In this document: piece after piece, positions 44,325-56,071 of the stretch
How positions within the stretch are numbered: position 1 is the stretch's first letter
Layout of the letters: every line of letters starts with the position of its first letter
NCBI GenBank assembly: GCA_016490735.1
Contig: JAEMWC010000751.1
Coordinates: 274,501 to 338,500 of the forward strand
DNA length: 64,000 bases
Origin: Pachyseris speciosa
Taxonomy: Eukaryota > Cnidaria > Anthozoa > Scleractinia > Pachyseridae
Direction: 5' to 3'
The notes under the pieces: generated by a model
Database searches by the model: none
Told to the model about the DNA's origin: nothing
Seen by the model: only the letters and a program-made list of their open reading frames with translations
Position numbers and translations under genes: made by a program

Positions 44325-44511
44325 AAGTGATACTTGTTCCGTCCTCTTGTAATTGCCAGTTGCTCATATCAGCCACGTCTTGCACTCCCAAGACGACAGT
44401 TTTGTGGATCGTGTCAAACACGCTGTACTGTTCACCTGAGAGCTTTGTCAACAGTTCAGCGTCTGAGATGAGGTCATTTAGGCTCACTGCAATTCGCGAT
44501 AAGTTCCTCAT
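44260..44511 (-). CDS. Host polycystin-1-like gene, GAIN-subdomain exon
   Basis: 84 codons between acceptor TCTTTTCTACAG and donor TTTCAG|GTGAAA. Reads MRNLSRIAVSLNDLISDAEL, VFDTIHKTVVLGVQDVADMS and MIRGIFGNISKVFFQ. It is helical and typical of the region between REJ and the GAIN core in PKD1-like proteins. It splices in phase to MISYKANPY. Its 3' end is duplicated downstream. Confidence 0.8.
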
Positions 44512-45299
44512 CTGTAGAAAAGATACATGAAATAAATAGTTATTATAGGAAATCAACGACGTACTTTATTAACGCGATTTAAAAAAAAGGTCGCGTTAAT
44601 TTAATGCATCTCAATTTGGGTCCATGTTAATTTAAATCACACTATTTTACATCATTGTAAACTCCGCAAGCAGTCTGGCAAATGTTTCCCGACCAGTGTT
44701 GTAAGCCGCCATGGGAGAAAGTGCTGTAAGCGGTATATAAATACATTACCATTTACAGCACCGTTATTTCAATAAAAAGATCATTGTCTGCTCATAGCTC
44801 CTCTATCAACGTCTCGCAGTTACTTTTCGACAGTACTTCTTTAAGAATTGAGTTCAGAATGTCTTTCCACTGGTCTTAGTGTTAATCCGATTCACCGACG
44901 GAGGGGATAGCTGACTTCTTCAGTCTTCTTAAAATTTTCATGGCCTGTTCATCCTCCTATTGCACGGTCACCTCTATGGCGCACATTGTTTTCGAAAATT
45001 TCGCCTTAATTTGATGTATGCGAACCTAACTTCTGGAAAATTTGCGTTAGTTTTGTGTAAAGTAAATTGTCACATTGTCAACGTGCATCGTTATTTTCCT
45101 GCAGTAAGGTAGTTTTCTGTATTCTTAAGATAGCTGGCTTTATGAAAATGAAACAAAAAGACTCTCTTTCGGTTCTGCATTACGTTGGGGATGAAGACAA
45201 GGAGTTTAAATAACCAAGTGATTATGTTGATAGGCCTAGGGCAGGGCTTTTCATGACTATGCAACTAGAAGAAGCAACGACCTGCACCCTCCAAAGCCT

Positions 45300-48200
45300 T
45301 AGCGCAATATGGGAAAAATAAATTTTAAGTATGCAGAAACTATTCATTTTAACTATTTACCCGCTTATCTTAAAAGTGCCCCGTGTTTTAATTTTAAAAG
45401 TTTGTTAATTAAGTATTATTATTCTAATTTTTACTCATTAGAAATTTATAGATTTTATTTATTATGCTTGTAGATTTTATAAATTGTTCTTAATTAAATT
45501 GTTCTTAGGAGCTGAAAGATTTTTACAAGTTTTGGGTGTTAAGATAGCACATTTAAATGTGAGAAGTCTAATGCCGAAATTGGATTCTTTGAAGATACTA
45601 TTCGAGAACAAGCCTTTCGACGTGTTCACTGTATCGGAGACCTGGCTCAAACCGTCTATATTGGACAACGAAATACACCTTCCTGGCTACTCTTGCGTAC
45701 GATCTGATAGATTGGAAAAAGTTGGCGGTGGATGTTTGGCTTATGTTCGCGATGGGATTCCTTATCGCCCAAGGCCTGATCTCGGTACCTCCTCTACCGA
45801 GTCTTGTGTTGTCGAAATATCTCGCCCTAAATGCAAAAAGCTCTTGATTTGGACTATCTATCGCGCGCCTGACCTGAATATGGAGTCATTTATTCAAGAT
45901 CTGGATACATCATTATCCGCATTACCTGACAACATTGAATTGATTTTACTTGGTGACTTTAATGTTAATTTCACTGGCTTGAACTTGAATATTGATAAAG
46001 CCATGAAACGTAAATTGATTCAGGTGACAAATTCCCATGAACTTGACCAGCTTATCAACAAACCGACACGGATTACAGAAAGATCATCTACACTGATTGA
46101 TCTATTGTTTTCTAATACAACGGATCGAGTGACTGATCACGGAGTTATCCATTTAACAATAAGTGATCATTCCATGATATTCTGTGTCGTTAAGTCGTTT
46201 AAAAATTATTCCAAAGCAGATTTTGTGAATGACTTGAAGGATGTTGACTGGGAATCTGTTGCCAACAAGGAAGATGTCGACTCTGCGGTCTCCACTTGGA
46301 ACAAATTGTTTACTAATATTGCTGATAGACACGCCCCTGTGAGGAAAGCAAGGATACGTGGAGTGCGCTGTCCGTGGATGAACTCGCAGTTATCACAAGC
46401 TATGAGCCAACGCAATTATCTCCATCGCAGAGCCATTAAATCTAACTCACCTTACCACTGGTCACGTTACAAGGAGCTTAAGAACTATGTAAACAAAGAA
46501 ATGCAAAAGTGTAAAGCGGAGTACTACTCAAACCTAATATCGGAAAACAAGAGCAATCCAGGTGCATTGTGGAAAACCTTGAATGATATCACATCACGTA
46601 AACAGAGCTCCCCAATCTCTTGTATCGTAACCGATGGTGTAGCACACTGTGACAATCCATCTATCGCTAAGATCCTAAATATCCACTTCTCGACAATTGG
46701 CACAAAGCTCGCGAACAAACTAAAATCCTTCAGTACCTTACTACCTCCTCCTGTAAGGTCAACTGATTTGCCAAAGTTTGCTTTTAAACCAATCACCGAA
46801 GAGTTTGTACACGGTCAACTTAAACAACTTAGAACTAACAAAGCAATCGGCCTAGACAATATCAGTGCTCGTCTTCTGAAAGACTGGGCTAGTGTAATTA
46901 GCAAAAGTCTCACAAAATTGTTTAATCAATCTTTGGTCACTTGCACCTTCCCTTCGTTATGGAAGTTTGGAAAGGTATCTGCCCTCTTTAAAAAAGGCGA
47001 TCGTTGTGACCCAAACAATTACAGGCCAATAACCGTGCTACCTACCTTGAGCAAGATTCTGGAGAAGGCGGTACATAACCAACTCTACTTTTTCCTCAAT
47101 GACAACAAGATCATTACTTCCAAGCAATTTGGTTTTCGACCCAAGTTATCGACTAATACAGCCTTGACACACTTTACAGATAATGTACTTCTGAACATGG
47201 ACTCTGGTCGTCTTACAGGAGCTGTTTTCTTGGATCTTTCGAAAGCGTTCGATACAGTTGACCACAATCTTTTACTCCATAAGCTCAAATCAGTGGGACT
47301 CTCTGAAGTCACTGTTAATTGGTTCCAGTCATATCTCGCGAACAGAAAACAAAGGACGTCTGTCGGAGACACTCTCTGTTGCTGCATCACTTACTGTTGG
47401 GGTCCCACAAGGAAGTATATTAGGACCGCTTCTTTTTCTTATCTATGTCAATGATTTACCATCATGTCAGCTTGCTAGTGAAATTATTCTTTATGCTGAT
47501 GACACTGTGATTCATTACTCATCGACTGACATGTTAGACCTTGAAAGCAAGTTAAATTCTGATTTGGCTACTATTTCCAATTGGTTTTCGAGTAATCTGC
47601 TGACCCTAAATATTTCTAAATGCAATTTCGTTATTTTTGGTAGCTCACGGAGGCTTAAGCTGGTTAATGACGTTTCTCTTAAAGTGAATTCCACTGCTAT
47701 TGATAGGTCCGATTCGTTTAAGTACTTGGGTGTGGTTATAAACCAAACTTTGTCTTGGTCCGAGCACATTGATTCCATCAGTACAAGGATCAATCAAAGG
47801 ATTGGAATGATAAAGAGAATACGACATCTTTTGCCTCTACATGCTAAGTTAACATTATACAACTGCTTAATCATCCCACTCTTTGACTATGGAGACACAG
47901 TGTGGGGTGACAAAAATAACGACACACTTATGGGCCAGCTGCAAGTTCTTCAAAACAAGGCAGCCAAGGTCCTGCTTAATTTACCACCAAGAAGTTCATC
48001 TACTGAGGCACTAGATCGTTTGAACCTTAAGACCCTCTCAAAGAGACGACACTTCCATCGCTGTGTTATGATGCATAAATATCTGTCGGGGGAAGTTGAT
48101 TTTAATCTTAATATCAGACGCAATAGTAGCTTTCATTCTTATCAAATTAAACTCGCGGAAGTAATGATTTACACCTCCCTCGCGTGCGTACTAACTGGGG

Positions 48201-48450
48201 CAGACAAACGTTCATATTTCAAGCCTCTAAAGACTGGAACAACTTAGACAATAATATTAAAAGTAGCGAATCGATGTCCTTTTTTAAGGCCAAACTTAAA
48301 AGCTCATAACTTGGTAAATAATGACCTATTTAGTTATTGTTTTTAGCTTTTTAATCAGTTTTTTATTGTAATATTTATTTCTATTTTTGTAAATTATAAG
48401 TTGCAGGGCCCCACTGAAAACCGCCAAGGCGAGTGGGTTCCCTGGATAAA

Positions 48451-48499
<49 letters not shown>

Positions 48500-48500
48500 G
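45300..48500 (+). mobile_element. CR1-like LINE, nearly complete
   Basis: Sits in a host intron in the opposite orientation. ORF2 runs 45484-48309, the 3' UTR ends GGGCCCCACTG...GGATAAATATT and an (ATT)n tail occupies 48453-48499. The 5' boundary is approximate; no ORF1 was identified. One of the youngest repeats in the window, to judge by its open frames. Confidence 0.8.
45484..48309 (+). pseudogene. CR1-like LINE ORF2: endonuclease and reverse transcriptase
   Basis: An open frame of 656 codons (45484-47454) followed, after one frame change near 47390, by 47405-48247. A second frame change near 48150 leads to the end at 48309. Endonuclease: KIAHLNVRSL, TVSETWLK, LLGDFNVN, TISDHSMIF. Reverse transcriptase: VSALFKKGDRCDPNNYRPIT, FLDLSKAFDTVDH, GVPQGSILGPLLFLIYVND and the catalytic LYADDTVI. 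C-terminal: LQNKAAKVLLNLPPRSSS and WNNLDNNIKSS. Only two frame lesions separate it from an intact protein, so it was active recently. Confidence 0.85.
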
Positions 48501-48681
48501 TACATTTCTTTATTTCCCAGGGTCCTTATGAAATCTGAAGAAAGCTGGTTTGGCCAACCGAAATATTGTTCTCAAATATATTATGTTGTATCAACCTTAT
48601 AGTAGTCTTTGGACTTTTAATCCCCTATGAATACCAGCCTAGAAGCTGAATGGGCTACCCTGATTAAATAAAGTTACTTAC

Positions 48682-48785
48682 TTACTTTCTACTATTAAAA
48701 TAAGGAGGAATTAAAATAAGGAGGAGGGGACGAAGGAGAAGTAGGAGAAAAAGTGAGGATGAGGGTAAGGATGTTAATGTTGATG

Positions 48786-48829
<44 letters not shown>

Positions 48830-48831
48830 GG

Positions 48832-48863
<32 letters not shown>

Positions 48864-49195
48864 GTTGTGGTGGTGGTGATGATGATGATGAGGATGAGGA
48901 TGAGGACGATGAAGAGGATAACGATGATGATGGTGATGAGGGTGAGGGTGAAGATAATGATGATGAGTAGAACGAGAATGAGGATGAGGATGAGGATGAT
49001 GATGATGTTGATAATGATGAGGATGAGATGAATATGATGGTGAGGGTGAGGGGAGGGTGAGGGTGAGGGTGAAGATGAGGATGAGGATGATGATGATGAC
49101 GACGACGAGGATGAGGACGAGGACGAGGACGAGGATGAGGATGATGATCACAACGATGGCGGTGCAATGATAATGGTGGTGGTTGTGCTTGTGTT
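48682..49195. repeat. Purine-rich GAT/GGT/GAGG minisatellite
   Basis: Tracts of GATGAT, GGTGGT and GAGGATGAGG with strong purine/pyrimidine strand asymmetry. The same motif family occurs at 43946-44000 and 44155-44165. The long His- or Ser-rich frames it gives are artefacts of the repeat. Confidence 0.9.
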
Positions 49196-49307
49196 CAGTG
49201 TGGGGTTCATCTTACTCCAATGTTATTTCATAAGCATCGAAATCTCCAAAAAAAAAAAAAACATTTGTTTTGATAAAGAAAGGTGAATGTGAATTAGTAA
49301 CATCTAC

Positions 49308-49487
49308 CTTTGCTCCTTGAGTGGTTTCTAGAAAGAATGACCTGGTGGCCGCCAGATGAATGTTGCTTGAGCAGTGTAACAACATCCTCCACGAATCTCT
49401 CACAAGAGCAAGATCCTTCACTGAATTACTTTTTACTAGCATTTTTGCTAGTGCTGCCCATCGTTGAATAGAATTTGTTGCAATTTT
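49308..49487 (-). CDS. Host polycystin-1-like gene, helical REJ/GAIN-linker exon
   Basis: 60 codons, acceptor TTTAATTTCAG, donor GCAAAG|GTAGAT. Reads KIATNSIQRWAALAKMLVKS, DLALVRDSWRMLLHCSSNIH and ATRSFFLETTQGAK. Alpha-helical, as in the segment between REJ and GAIN. Phase 0 at both ends. It follows the exon ending PVSADSM. Confidence 0.8.
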
Positions 49488-49624
49488 CTGAAATTAAAGT
49501 ACGTTGTTTCTATAGATGCTTTCCTTTTTTAAAATCGAAAGTTGTGATGACGGTGGCTTTTTTGCCGCCCTCCCTAAGTAGTGCTAAAGAGATCAATAAA
49601 CAAAGAAATCGTAAATAAGTAAAT

Positions 49625-49978
49625 GGCCTTTTTCATACTAGAGACGCTTAATTCGTCTGGGACGAACTTAGGCATTTGTAGTGCATCTGTTTAGTTCGAC
49701 TGGTATATATAAAGACGGGCTCAAGACGAATTATGCGTCTAGACGAACTATCTTATTTAGTGCGCCTTTAAAGCGGATAGTTCGTCCACACGCATAATCC
49801 GTCTTATGCCCGTCTTTATACTAGTTGAAGCAAACAGACGCAGAACAAACGTTTGCCCAAGTTCGTCCAGGACGGATCATGCGTCTATATAGTTTGTCCC
49901 GTCTTTACACTAGTCGGATAAAATGACAGACGTATAATTCATCTGTACGAAAAATGCGTCTCTAGTACAAAAAGGGCC
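49625..49978. mobile_element. MITE with long terminal inverted repeats, 354 bp
   Basis: Ends are GGCCTTTTTCATACTAGAGA and TCTCTAGTACAAAAAGGGCC, inverted repeats of about 30 bp including the following GACGC(T/A). The interior is made of many short GACG/CGTC subrepeats in both orientations. Intronic. Confidence 0.8.
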
Positions 49979-50395
49979 AATATCACCAAACGCATCTAAT
50001 GATGGATGATAAGTTGCTTTATACCCCGGCGCTTGTTTGATGTGCTATGCATAGCTACTCCTAAATGTTTATCAAGTCTTATTAAATTTTGATCATTGAG
50101 TGATCGTTTATTGGTCGAAACTATTAACAAAAAGAAAAAATACGAATAAGAATAAAAATAGTTAGAAACGCCCTATCTCGTGATTCAGATACAGGCAGTA
50201 GCTTTTTGTGATAGAGATTCCACATTACAAACTTTAGTAAAACTCGCTCGCCATACGTATCTAGCCTCAGGGAATAGGGAGCCTGCACACAGGCTATACT
50301 TCTCACGTTCCTTCGTAATGTGAATTCACGGCAATTTTCCTATTATGATTTACAAGCCGATGCAAACAATGGCAAAAGAAAAGAGGGCTACCTAC

Positions 50396-50524
50396 CATGC
50401 TGTCAGCGGAGACTGGTACATCGGACATGGCAGTGGCCTCCTTTAATACTGATGAAAGCTGAACGATGGTCTGCACATCACGTACTATGGCTGTAGACAA
50501 CTCTTGAATAATGCTCTCTTTTAC
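50396..50524 (-). CDS. Host polycystin-1-like gene, helical exon
   Basis: 43 codons, acceptor TATTTCTTTCAG, donor GCATG|GTAGGT. Reads VKESIIQELSTAIVRDVQTI, VQLSSVLKEATAM and SDVPVSADSM. It resembles the VQLSSVL..AT helices found after REJ domains in PKD1-family proteins. Phase 0 at both ends. Confidence 0.85.
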
Positions 50525-50880
50525 CTGAAAGAAATAGCATAGGCTTTCAACTGAAAAGTCGACAATGGACATTTTGCTTTTTCGTCTGCATGTGAACCAC
50601 CCGGTGAAAATTTACACGGGGTAAAAACGTAACGAAAACGGCTTCTATATTGCGATTCCGACGCCAGTGAATAATGTTTAAGATAATGATATTGCATTCC
50701 ATGTCTAGAATACATATTGTTTTGAGCAAGAATGTATTTGAACTAAGCATTTGTAATGTGAACCGTCGAAGCTAGATCAATGTCTGGCTACTATCGGTTA
50801 TGTACCCAAGGAAATAGTCAGGAGACAATCTAACAAAAAAGAGTGGCTGAAATAAATAGAAATTATAAAGTGCATCTTAC

Positions 50881-51069
50881 ATTTTTAACCAAATCGGTCG
50901 TAATCCATGCCATTTTCTTATACCGGTTGACAGCCTGCATCATAACCAGTGCTAATTGCCATGCTTCATGCATTTTCCCCTCATTTATAGAGTCGTTAAA
51001 TGAACTCTGAGTTGCTCCAAACGCCTCATATGCGCCAGCTGTGTCGTTCAACCAAGATTGCTGCACCAC
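50881..51069 (-). CDS. Host polycystin-1-like gene, helical exon
   Basis: 63 codons, acceptor GCTTTTTTAACAG, donor AAAAAT|GTAAGA. Reads VVQQSWLNDTAGAYEAFGAT, QSSFNDSINEGKMHEAWQLA and LVMMQAVNRYKK. No Cys and helical. Its position between REJ and the next helical exon and its clean splice sites support it. Confidence 0.8.
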
Positions 51070-51653
51070 CTGTTAAAAAAGCACAGTACTACAATGCCAT
51101 GATCGTGTCTACCGGGCGAGATAACCCATCGAGACTACACTCAGTAGTTGTAATACTAACAAAGGTTACCGTCATAGTGTTGTTGGCATACAATAAAATT
51201 TGATTAACTTTGAATGTTTCACTCAATTTATTCTCGGAGGTATACTGTAGGGGCTAGAGATGACAGGCATCCTACATATACACAGAAGCAACACCAATAT
51301 GCCAATCTGTTTAACATAGGAAAGCGGCTGAATTATCTAAGAACCTAGTAGCGCTGGTAATTAATTTCAGGACGAAAAATTAACCCCTGTGTTTTTCTCG
51401 TCTCAATCATTAAGACTCAGCCTTTGGTCATTTCGAGTGTCGTTATCCCGAGGACATCAAACAAATGAGCTAAAATGTTTAACTCACTTTTTTTCATGGA
51501 CGTTCTCGTCACTGCAATGTCACGACGGTATTAAATTGTTCATCATCAGAGTAGTCGTATTCTCTCAGAACAGTAAAAACTTACGTTTCATAGTTGGCAA
51601 GTGCGAGCGAGTTTTGGCCACAAAAGCAACTGTAGTTATATGTCTCACATTAA

Positions 51654-51830
51654 CCACTTCCACATCTCTCATAATACACTTTGTCTGCCCCCCAAAATTA
51701 TGCATAAGCACTGTTTTCAATTTCTCTAGGGACGAATGCAAGTCCCAAGCGAAATTGAAAACAATAGTTATGCAAAATTTGGGGGGGGGGGGGGGTCAAA
51801 CAAAGTGTATCATGGGAGATGTGGAAGTGG
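51654..51830. mobile_element. Palindromic MITE, 177 bp, next to an exon
   Basis: CCACTTCCACATCTCTCATA at the left is the near-exact complement of the right end (TATCATGGGAGATGTGGAAG TGG). The palindrome continues inward through CACTTTGT, a C6/G16 tract, AAAATTATGCATAA and GTTTTCAATTTC. The unpaired centre is short (about 20 nt around GACGAATGCAAGTC). It lies 53 bp from the splice donor of the exon at 51884. Confidence 0.85.
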
Positions 51831-51883
51831 CGAATTGCAGAATTAATATCTCTCACACAAAGCCTCATGGATTCAATAGTTAC

Positions 51884-52484
51884 CTTGATTGAAAAGAAGG
51901 TTTCATTGCGCGCCCCCAGGGAATTGATAACAACAGCTTTGATTTCAATTTCAGTAGGAGTAAGTTCAGGAACAAGAACCTCGCTAAAGGGCATCACAGT
52001 ACGCGAGAGCAACTGAGGCGGAGACCCATCCGCTATCTTATTGCCATGGTAAAATTCAAACGTGAGTGGTTCGTGCTCGTCCTTCCATCCGCTGCAAGAA
52101 ATATTCAGGTAGATTCCTAATGCCCTTTTGATTAGCTGTCTGCCGTAGCATGTTCCACCAGATGGTGTGTCAGCGGTCTCGAAGCGGTAAGCGCCACATC
52201 CACGAGTTCCATTGGCTAATGTAATATCTACCGTTAGCCAGTAGGACGAGTTCCCATCTAGTTTAGCCTCGTTGAAAACTATATTTCTCGAGTTCACCTT
52301 TGTGGCAATCAGAGAAGGGAGGGATTCAATTGAAAGCCACACTGCCCTAGCTTCTTTCCTTACGAATTCCTTTCTATACAATGTCCACGTAAAAGTGGCG
52401 TTTTCTCGTGAACGGGCAACATGAGTGGTTTGTAAAGCAAATCGATGGCTGGTTACTACCTTTTCCTTGCAGTTAGACAAGCAG
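51884..52484 (-). CDS. Host polycystin-1-like gene, REJ-region exon 2
   Basis: 601 nt, acceptor TTTTCTTCGTCAG, donor ATCAAG|GTAACT. Begins SCLSNCKEKVVTSHRFALQT and ATFTWTLYRKE, the C-x-x-N-C ... Y/F-x-W-x-L pattern typical of REJ modules. Continues with FNEAKLDGNSSYWLTVDITL, YRFETADTPSGGTCY, LNISCSGWKDEHEPLTFEFY and ELTPTEIEIKAVVINSLG. It joins the previous exon in phase (EVFI|S CLSNC). Confidence 0.9.
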
Positions 52485-53068
52485 CTGACGAAGAAAAGAG
52501 TAAGCAATAAATTTAAATGGCAATTTGACTCCTCTAGTTGACGCACATTTTGTCACAATGCATGGGCTATATTTGACAACTTTTGAAGACGTACTATTAA
52601 ACGGATCATGCTGGAGGACAGCTATAACTTTTAGAACCATAAAAATGCTATTTGAAACCTAAACTAATATTCAATGTCAGATTCGAGGCATACGTTTCCT
52701 ATAGTGCCATGCCCCAGTTAATCTTCCCTTGACTCAGTAGTTGAGAGGAGGAAGAACTGGGAAGGGTTTCATGCTCACTCTCTGTCATTTAACTGAAGGT
52801 GGCTTCCATGATAAATACAAAGTGGGTTTTATCGTTGTGTGCTGCTGACTAAATCTCCACCTTCATTTACTCCAAAATGTCTGTTGTATCTAAATAATTG
52901 TTATATTTGTAATATGTCTGTTGCCTTACTCGAAATAACGAAACTACTATGTCAAACAAACAATCAAATTATCTTTTCGATGGCCTACTGCGCTTCTTGT
53001 TTTTTTTTCTGGTGTCGGTTTGTGCTTTTGGAATAGGGATCGTCCTGCCAATGTACGGCTTTCATTAC

Positions 53069-53816
53069 CTGATGAAGACTTCTAGGATCTCTTCTTTGGA
53101 AGTGTAGACCGTCTGGAGAAACGGCGTTTGACGCTTGCTTTTTCGCACTATAAGTTCAATGTGGTAAATGTGCTGAGGCAAGGGATTGTTAATAACAGCA
53201 GTTGCTCCATTTATTTCGAAACCAGTTTCATTTGAGCATTTCTCTGTATTGTTTTTCATCATTTCGGAAGCGACCGTTACAATCTTTTTGCCACTCAAAG
53301 ACGAATTTATCAGTTGTCCTCCTTCAAAGCAAGACCAGACAAATTCCATCCCAACTGAATATTGCCTTTTGTCAACCTCTGGATCAAAAGATAGTGATCC
53401 ATCAAAATGCACTGGATACTTTGAAGAGCTGAGCCTCACTGATCCACCACTAATCAAAGCAACAAGGTTTGCCTCTTTCACTTTTATAAACCCAAAATCC
53501 CTTCTGGCGGTTGACACGTTCGAGAGCGTAACTTCAAATTCGATTAATATGAGGCCCAGCGGTAATGATCCAGCCGGGGGGAACCAAGTCAGGGAATTAT
53601 TTTCAACAATTTTTCGCTCCTCCGAGATAGCTAAAGGAGATGTCTGGACTTTCCTTATAAACCAATTAAATGAAAGTTGCCTTGGTATCCCTTTCCTGAA
53701 TCCACTGTCTATATACGCTTGGAACATTACTTCGTCATCTCGCTTTATGGTGTCTTGCACTAATGGCTGCTTGTTGGCTAGATATATCCTTGCACTGGGC
53801 AGGTTGGCGTCTTTGG
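53069..53816 (-). CDS. Host polycystin-1-like gene, REJ-region exon 1
   Basis: 748 nt, acceptor ACCACTGTTAG, donor ATCAG|GTAATG. Begins PKDANLPSARIYLANKQPLV after joining to the EGF exon. Contains a PKD/REJ-like beta pattern: SFNWFIRKVQTSP, IEFEVTLSNVS, VALISGGSVRLSSSKYPVHF, DGSLSFDPEVDKRQYSVGME and FVWSCFEGGQL. The DGSxSxDP signature is typical of REJ domains. Extracellular, several N-glycosylation sites. Confidence 0.9.
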
Positions 53817-53959
53817 CTAACAGTGGTCATACGAAACAAAAAAAAAAGGTTATAAAGGACCGAGACTGTTGTTATTACTTTAATACACCTTTTCCAGAAC
53901 TTATTTGTCAGTTGGCTCGGTTTCCTTTGTTCTTTTCAGGGGAATATGTTACATAACCC

Positions 53960-54900
53960 TTCATAATTATTCACTGTCTGAAAAGTTGGTGGCGGCTTTG
54001 ATTGTAACAGGGGAGTGCGGGGCTGACACAATAGCTGATAACAATAGCAAAACAATGCAACATATATTTCCCCTGCTCATATTCCTCTCGACTTAGTCTC
54101 TCATCACTTGTTAACTCTAAAGGAGAAAGAAACAAACAAACACAGAGGAAATGTCAAACAGTTACCGACAACGCGGTGGTCTTTCGTGTGTTAGCTGGTA
54201 TCTAGTCACTGCTTTGTTTAGCAACCTCTTCGTCGGCAACGACTTGTATACCAGGTTTTTCTCCTTTTTCTCCTCCATAACTTCTTCGTGGGGGTTACTC
54301 GCTGCAACGACATTGGTAGCGGGAGAACCTTCAATCAATGAATCATATTTTCCAGGAGTTTTAAAATCCGAAACAGCATCCTGGCTGTGAGTCTGACTTG
54401 TCTCATTCACAAAGCAAATCCATCTTCACCATCACTCATCGTTTTTTACAAACAGTGCTAGCCGAGAGCTTAAGATTTAACGGCAGTCGTTCAACTTCGT
54501 GACTGTTGTGTACTGAATGCACTGTTTATGCAAAAGTAACAAACATGTTTACCACGCATACCAGCAGACAAAAGAAAACGTCTAAACATATTGTTTTGTA
54601 ATAAATACGGAATTAAATTCAATCCCACTCTGTACCAGTATAACAAAACACGTTGTCTACGCATGGTTGTAAAAACCGAAAATCAAGAAAACCATTTTTA
54701 CAGTCGAAACCTCACCTCCTGCAATCTACCATTAAAAGTATTTTTAAAATAAAATACGACCAAGTAGACACTAAGGTTTTCGTTATTTAATGGCCTTCTA
54801 TTTCTACCTCACCAACTGACAAATAAGCATGTTAGTTTCCTATCCCTCGGGGTATGTGATATATTCACCCGTTATCAGCTGAGGGAGGGTTGAATGTTCT
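53960..54900. other. Intron without recognised features
   Basis: No exon or repeat recognised, although short open frames occur at 53905-54096 and 54151-54410. Confidence 0.4.
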
Positions 54901-54940
54901 GCAGCAAACACACACCTTTGTTCTCTGGTTCTGGAATGTT

Positions 54941-55176
54941 ATTTGACAAGAGTTTAATGTGAAGTGTATTTACCACTATATGCATAGATACGAGAAGAAG
55001 AAGAACAAGAAGAACAAGAAGAACAAGAACAAGAACAAGAAGAACAAGATGATGATGATGATGATGATGATGATGACGCTGCTGATGATGACAAGAGTTA
55101 ATGTGAAGTGTATTTACTACTATAGGCATAGATATGAGAAGAAGAAGAAGAAGAAGAAGAAGAAGGAAAAGAAGAA

Positions 55177-55216
<40 letters not shown>
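54941..55216. repeat. Tandem duplication with AAG, GAT and AAT microsatellites
   Basis: GACAAGAGTTTAATGTGAAG followed by TGTATTTAC and GCATAGATA recurs about 140 bp later (from 55090), each copy followed by (GAA)n-type repeats. A GAT tract (55048-55075) lies between and an AAT tract (55180-55217) ends the array. Confidence 0.75.
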
Positions 55217-55218
<2 letters not shown>

Positions 55219-55244
55219 TCCAAGGCTTCGTAAAAGCACGAAGT

Positions 55245-55771
55245 AACAAATCGCTTTAATTAATCACACGATATTTTTGAAGTTCGTTTTTTAATGAAAA
55301 CACGTTTCGGAAGAGACATCATCCATCGTCAGTCGTACAGTAGAGAATAAAATGAAAATGAGCAATAAATAGTGTAACAGGGTGAGATATTAACAAGAAG
55401 AAACTATTTATGCTAAGAGGAGACTAATTAATAAGAAAGGGATAAATTAAGGTGTTTGACCTGAGAATTTAAAGAAGGCTGCTCCCAAAGAATGTGCATG
55501 GCTTCCTTGATTTTTAATTGGAAGCTAGCGGAAGCAGAGTCGAGAATTCTAAAACAATTTTCAGAACAAAGGGAACGACAATTTTCAGAATTTTTCAGGT
55601 GTTTGAAGATGTGGCAATGTTTTTTTCTTGTTAATATCTCACTCTATTACACTATTTATTGCTCATTTTCATTTGATTGTTTACTGTACAACTGACGATG
55701 GATGATGTCTCATCCGAAACATGTTTTCGTTAAAAAATGAACTTCAAAAATATCGTGTGGTTCATTAAAGC

Positions 55772-55780
<9 letters not shown>
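55245..55780 (-). mobile_element. Small Penelope-like element with inverted ends
   Basis: The arms at about 55250-55395 and 55615-55775 are inverted repeats (ATATTTTTGAAGTTCGTTTT against its complement on the right; CTCATTTTC..TTTATTGCTC shared). The centre codes on the minus strand (below). Both arms carry CTGACGATGGATGATGTCTC...CCGAAAC in one orientation or the other. It is flanked by AAT tracts on both sides. Terminal inverted copies are a known Penelope-like trait. Confidence 0.65.
55428..55612 (-). pseudogene. Penelope-like GIY-YIG C-terminal fragment
   Basis: The minus frame reads HIFKHLKNSENCRSLCSENC, FRILDSASASFQLKIKEAMH and ILWEQPSLNSQVKHLNLSLS, then a stop at 55428. It matches the region following the GIY-YIG nuclease core in one class of Penelope-like reverse transcriptases (C..C...FxILD...LKIKEAxHI.WE.P.LN.Q). 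Only about 60 codons are left. Confidence 0.6.
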
Positions 55781-55815
<35 letters not shown>

Positions 55816-55918
55816 GTTAATCATAATTGTTCCATGACAAAAACAACAAAAAGAGATCATTTTTAAATCAGTTGATGGTCAATCAAACAATAATCTCAAG
55901 CAGTGTTTAGTTACTCAC

Positions 55919-56071
55919 GCAGACATATCTGGATCCCTTGATAACCTTCCGGAACGTACATGCAATAGCATACACATGAGCCGTTAGGTATCTTTAAGCA
56001 GTGACCTTGTGGAGGGCAGTTTGTTTGGTTACTAATTCCAGGCAAGATGGTAGTTAGATAGCCTATGTGTA
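55919..56071 (-). CDS. Host polycystin-1-like gene, EGF-like exon
   Basis: 153 nt, acceptor GTATTTTCAG, donor TCTGC|GTGAGT. Reads HIGYLTTILPGISNQTNCPP, QGHCLKIPNGSCVCYC and MYVPEGYQGIQICL. Six cysteines lie in an EGF-like arrangement with the GYxG turn. It joins in phase to the first REJ exon (C-L-P|KDAN). Confidence 0.8.

Noticed and set aside
48682..49167. Long His-rich and Ser-rich open frames
   Set aside because: They are translations of a GAT/GGT minisatellite; no start context, no splice signals, and equally long frames on both strands.
53186..53956. 256-codon plus frame
   Set aside because: Antisense of the REJ exon, which has good splice sites and a known domain pattern.
55003..55246. 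Lys-rich and Ile-rich frames
   Set aside because: Produced by AAG, GAT and AAT microsatellites.
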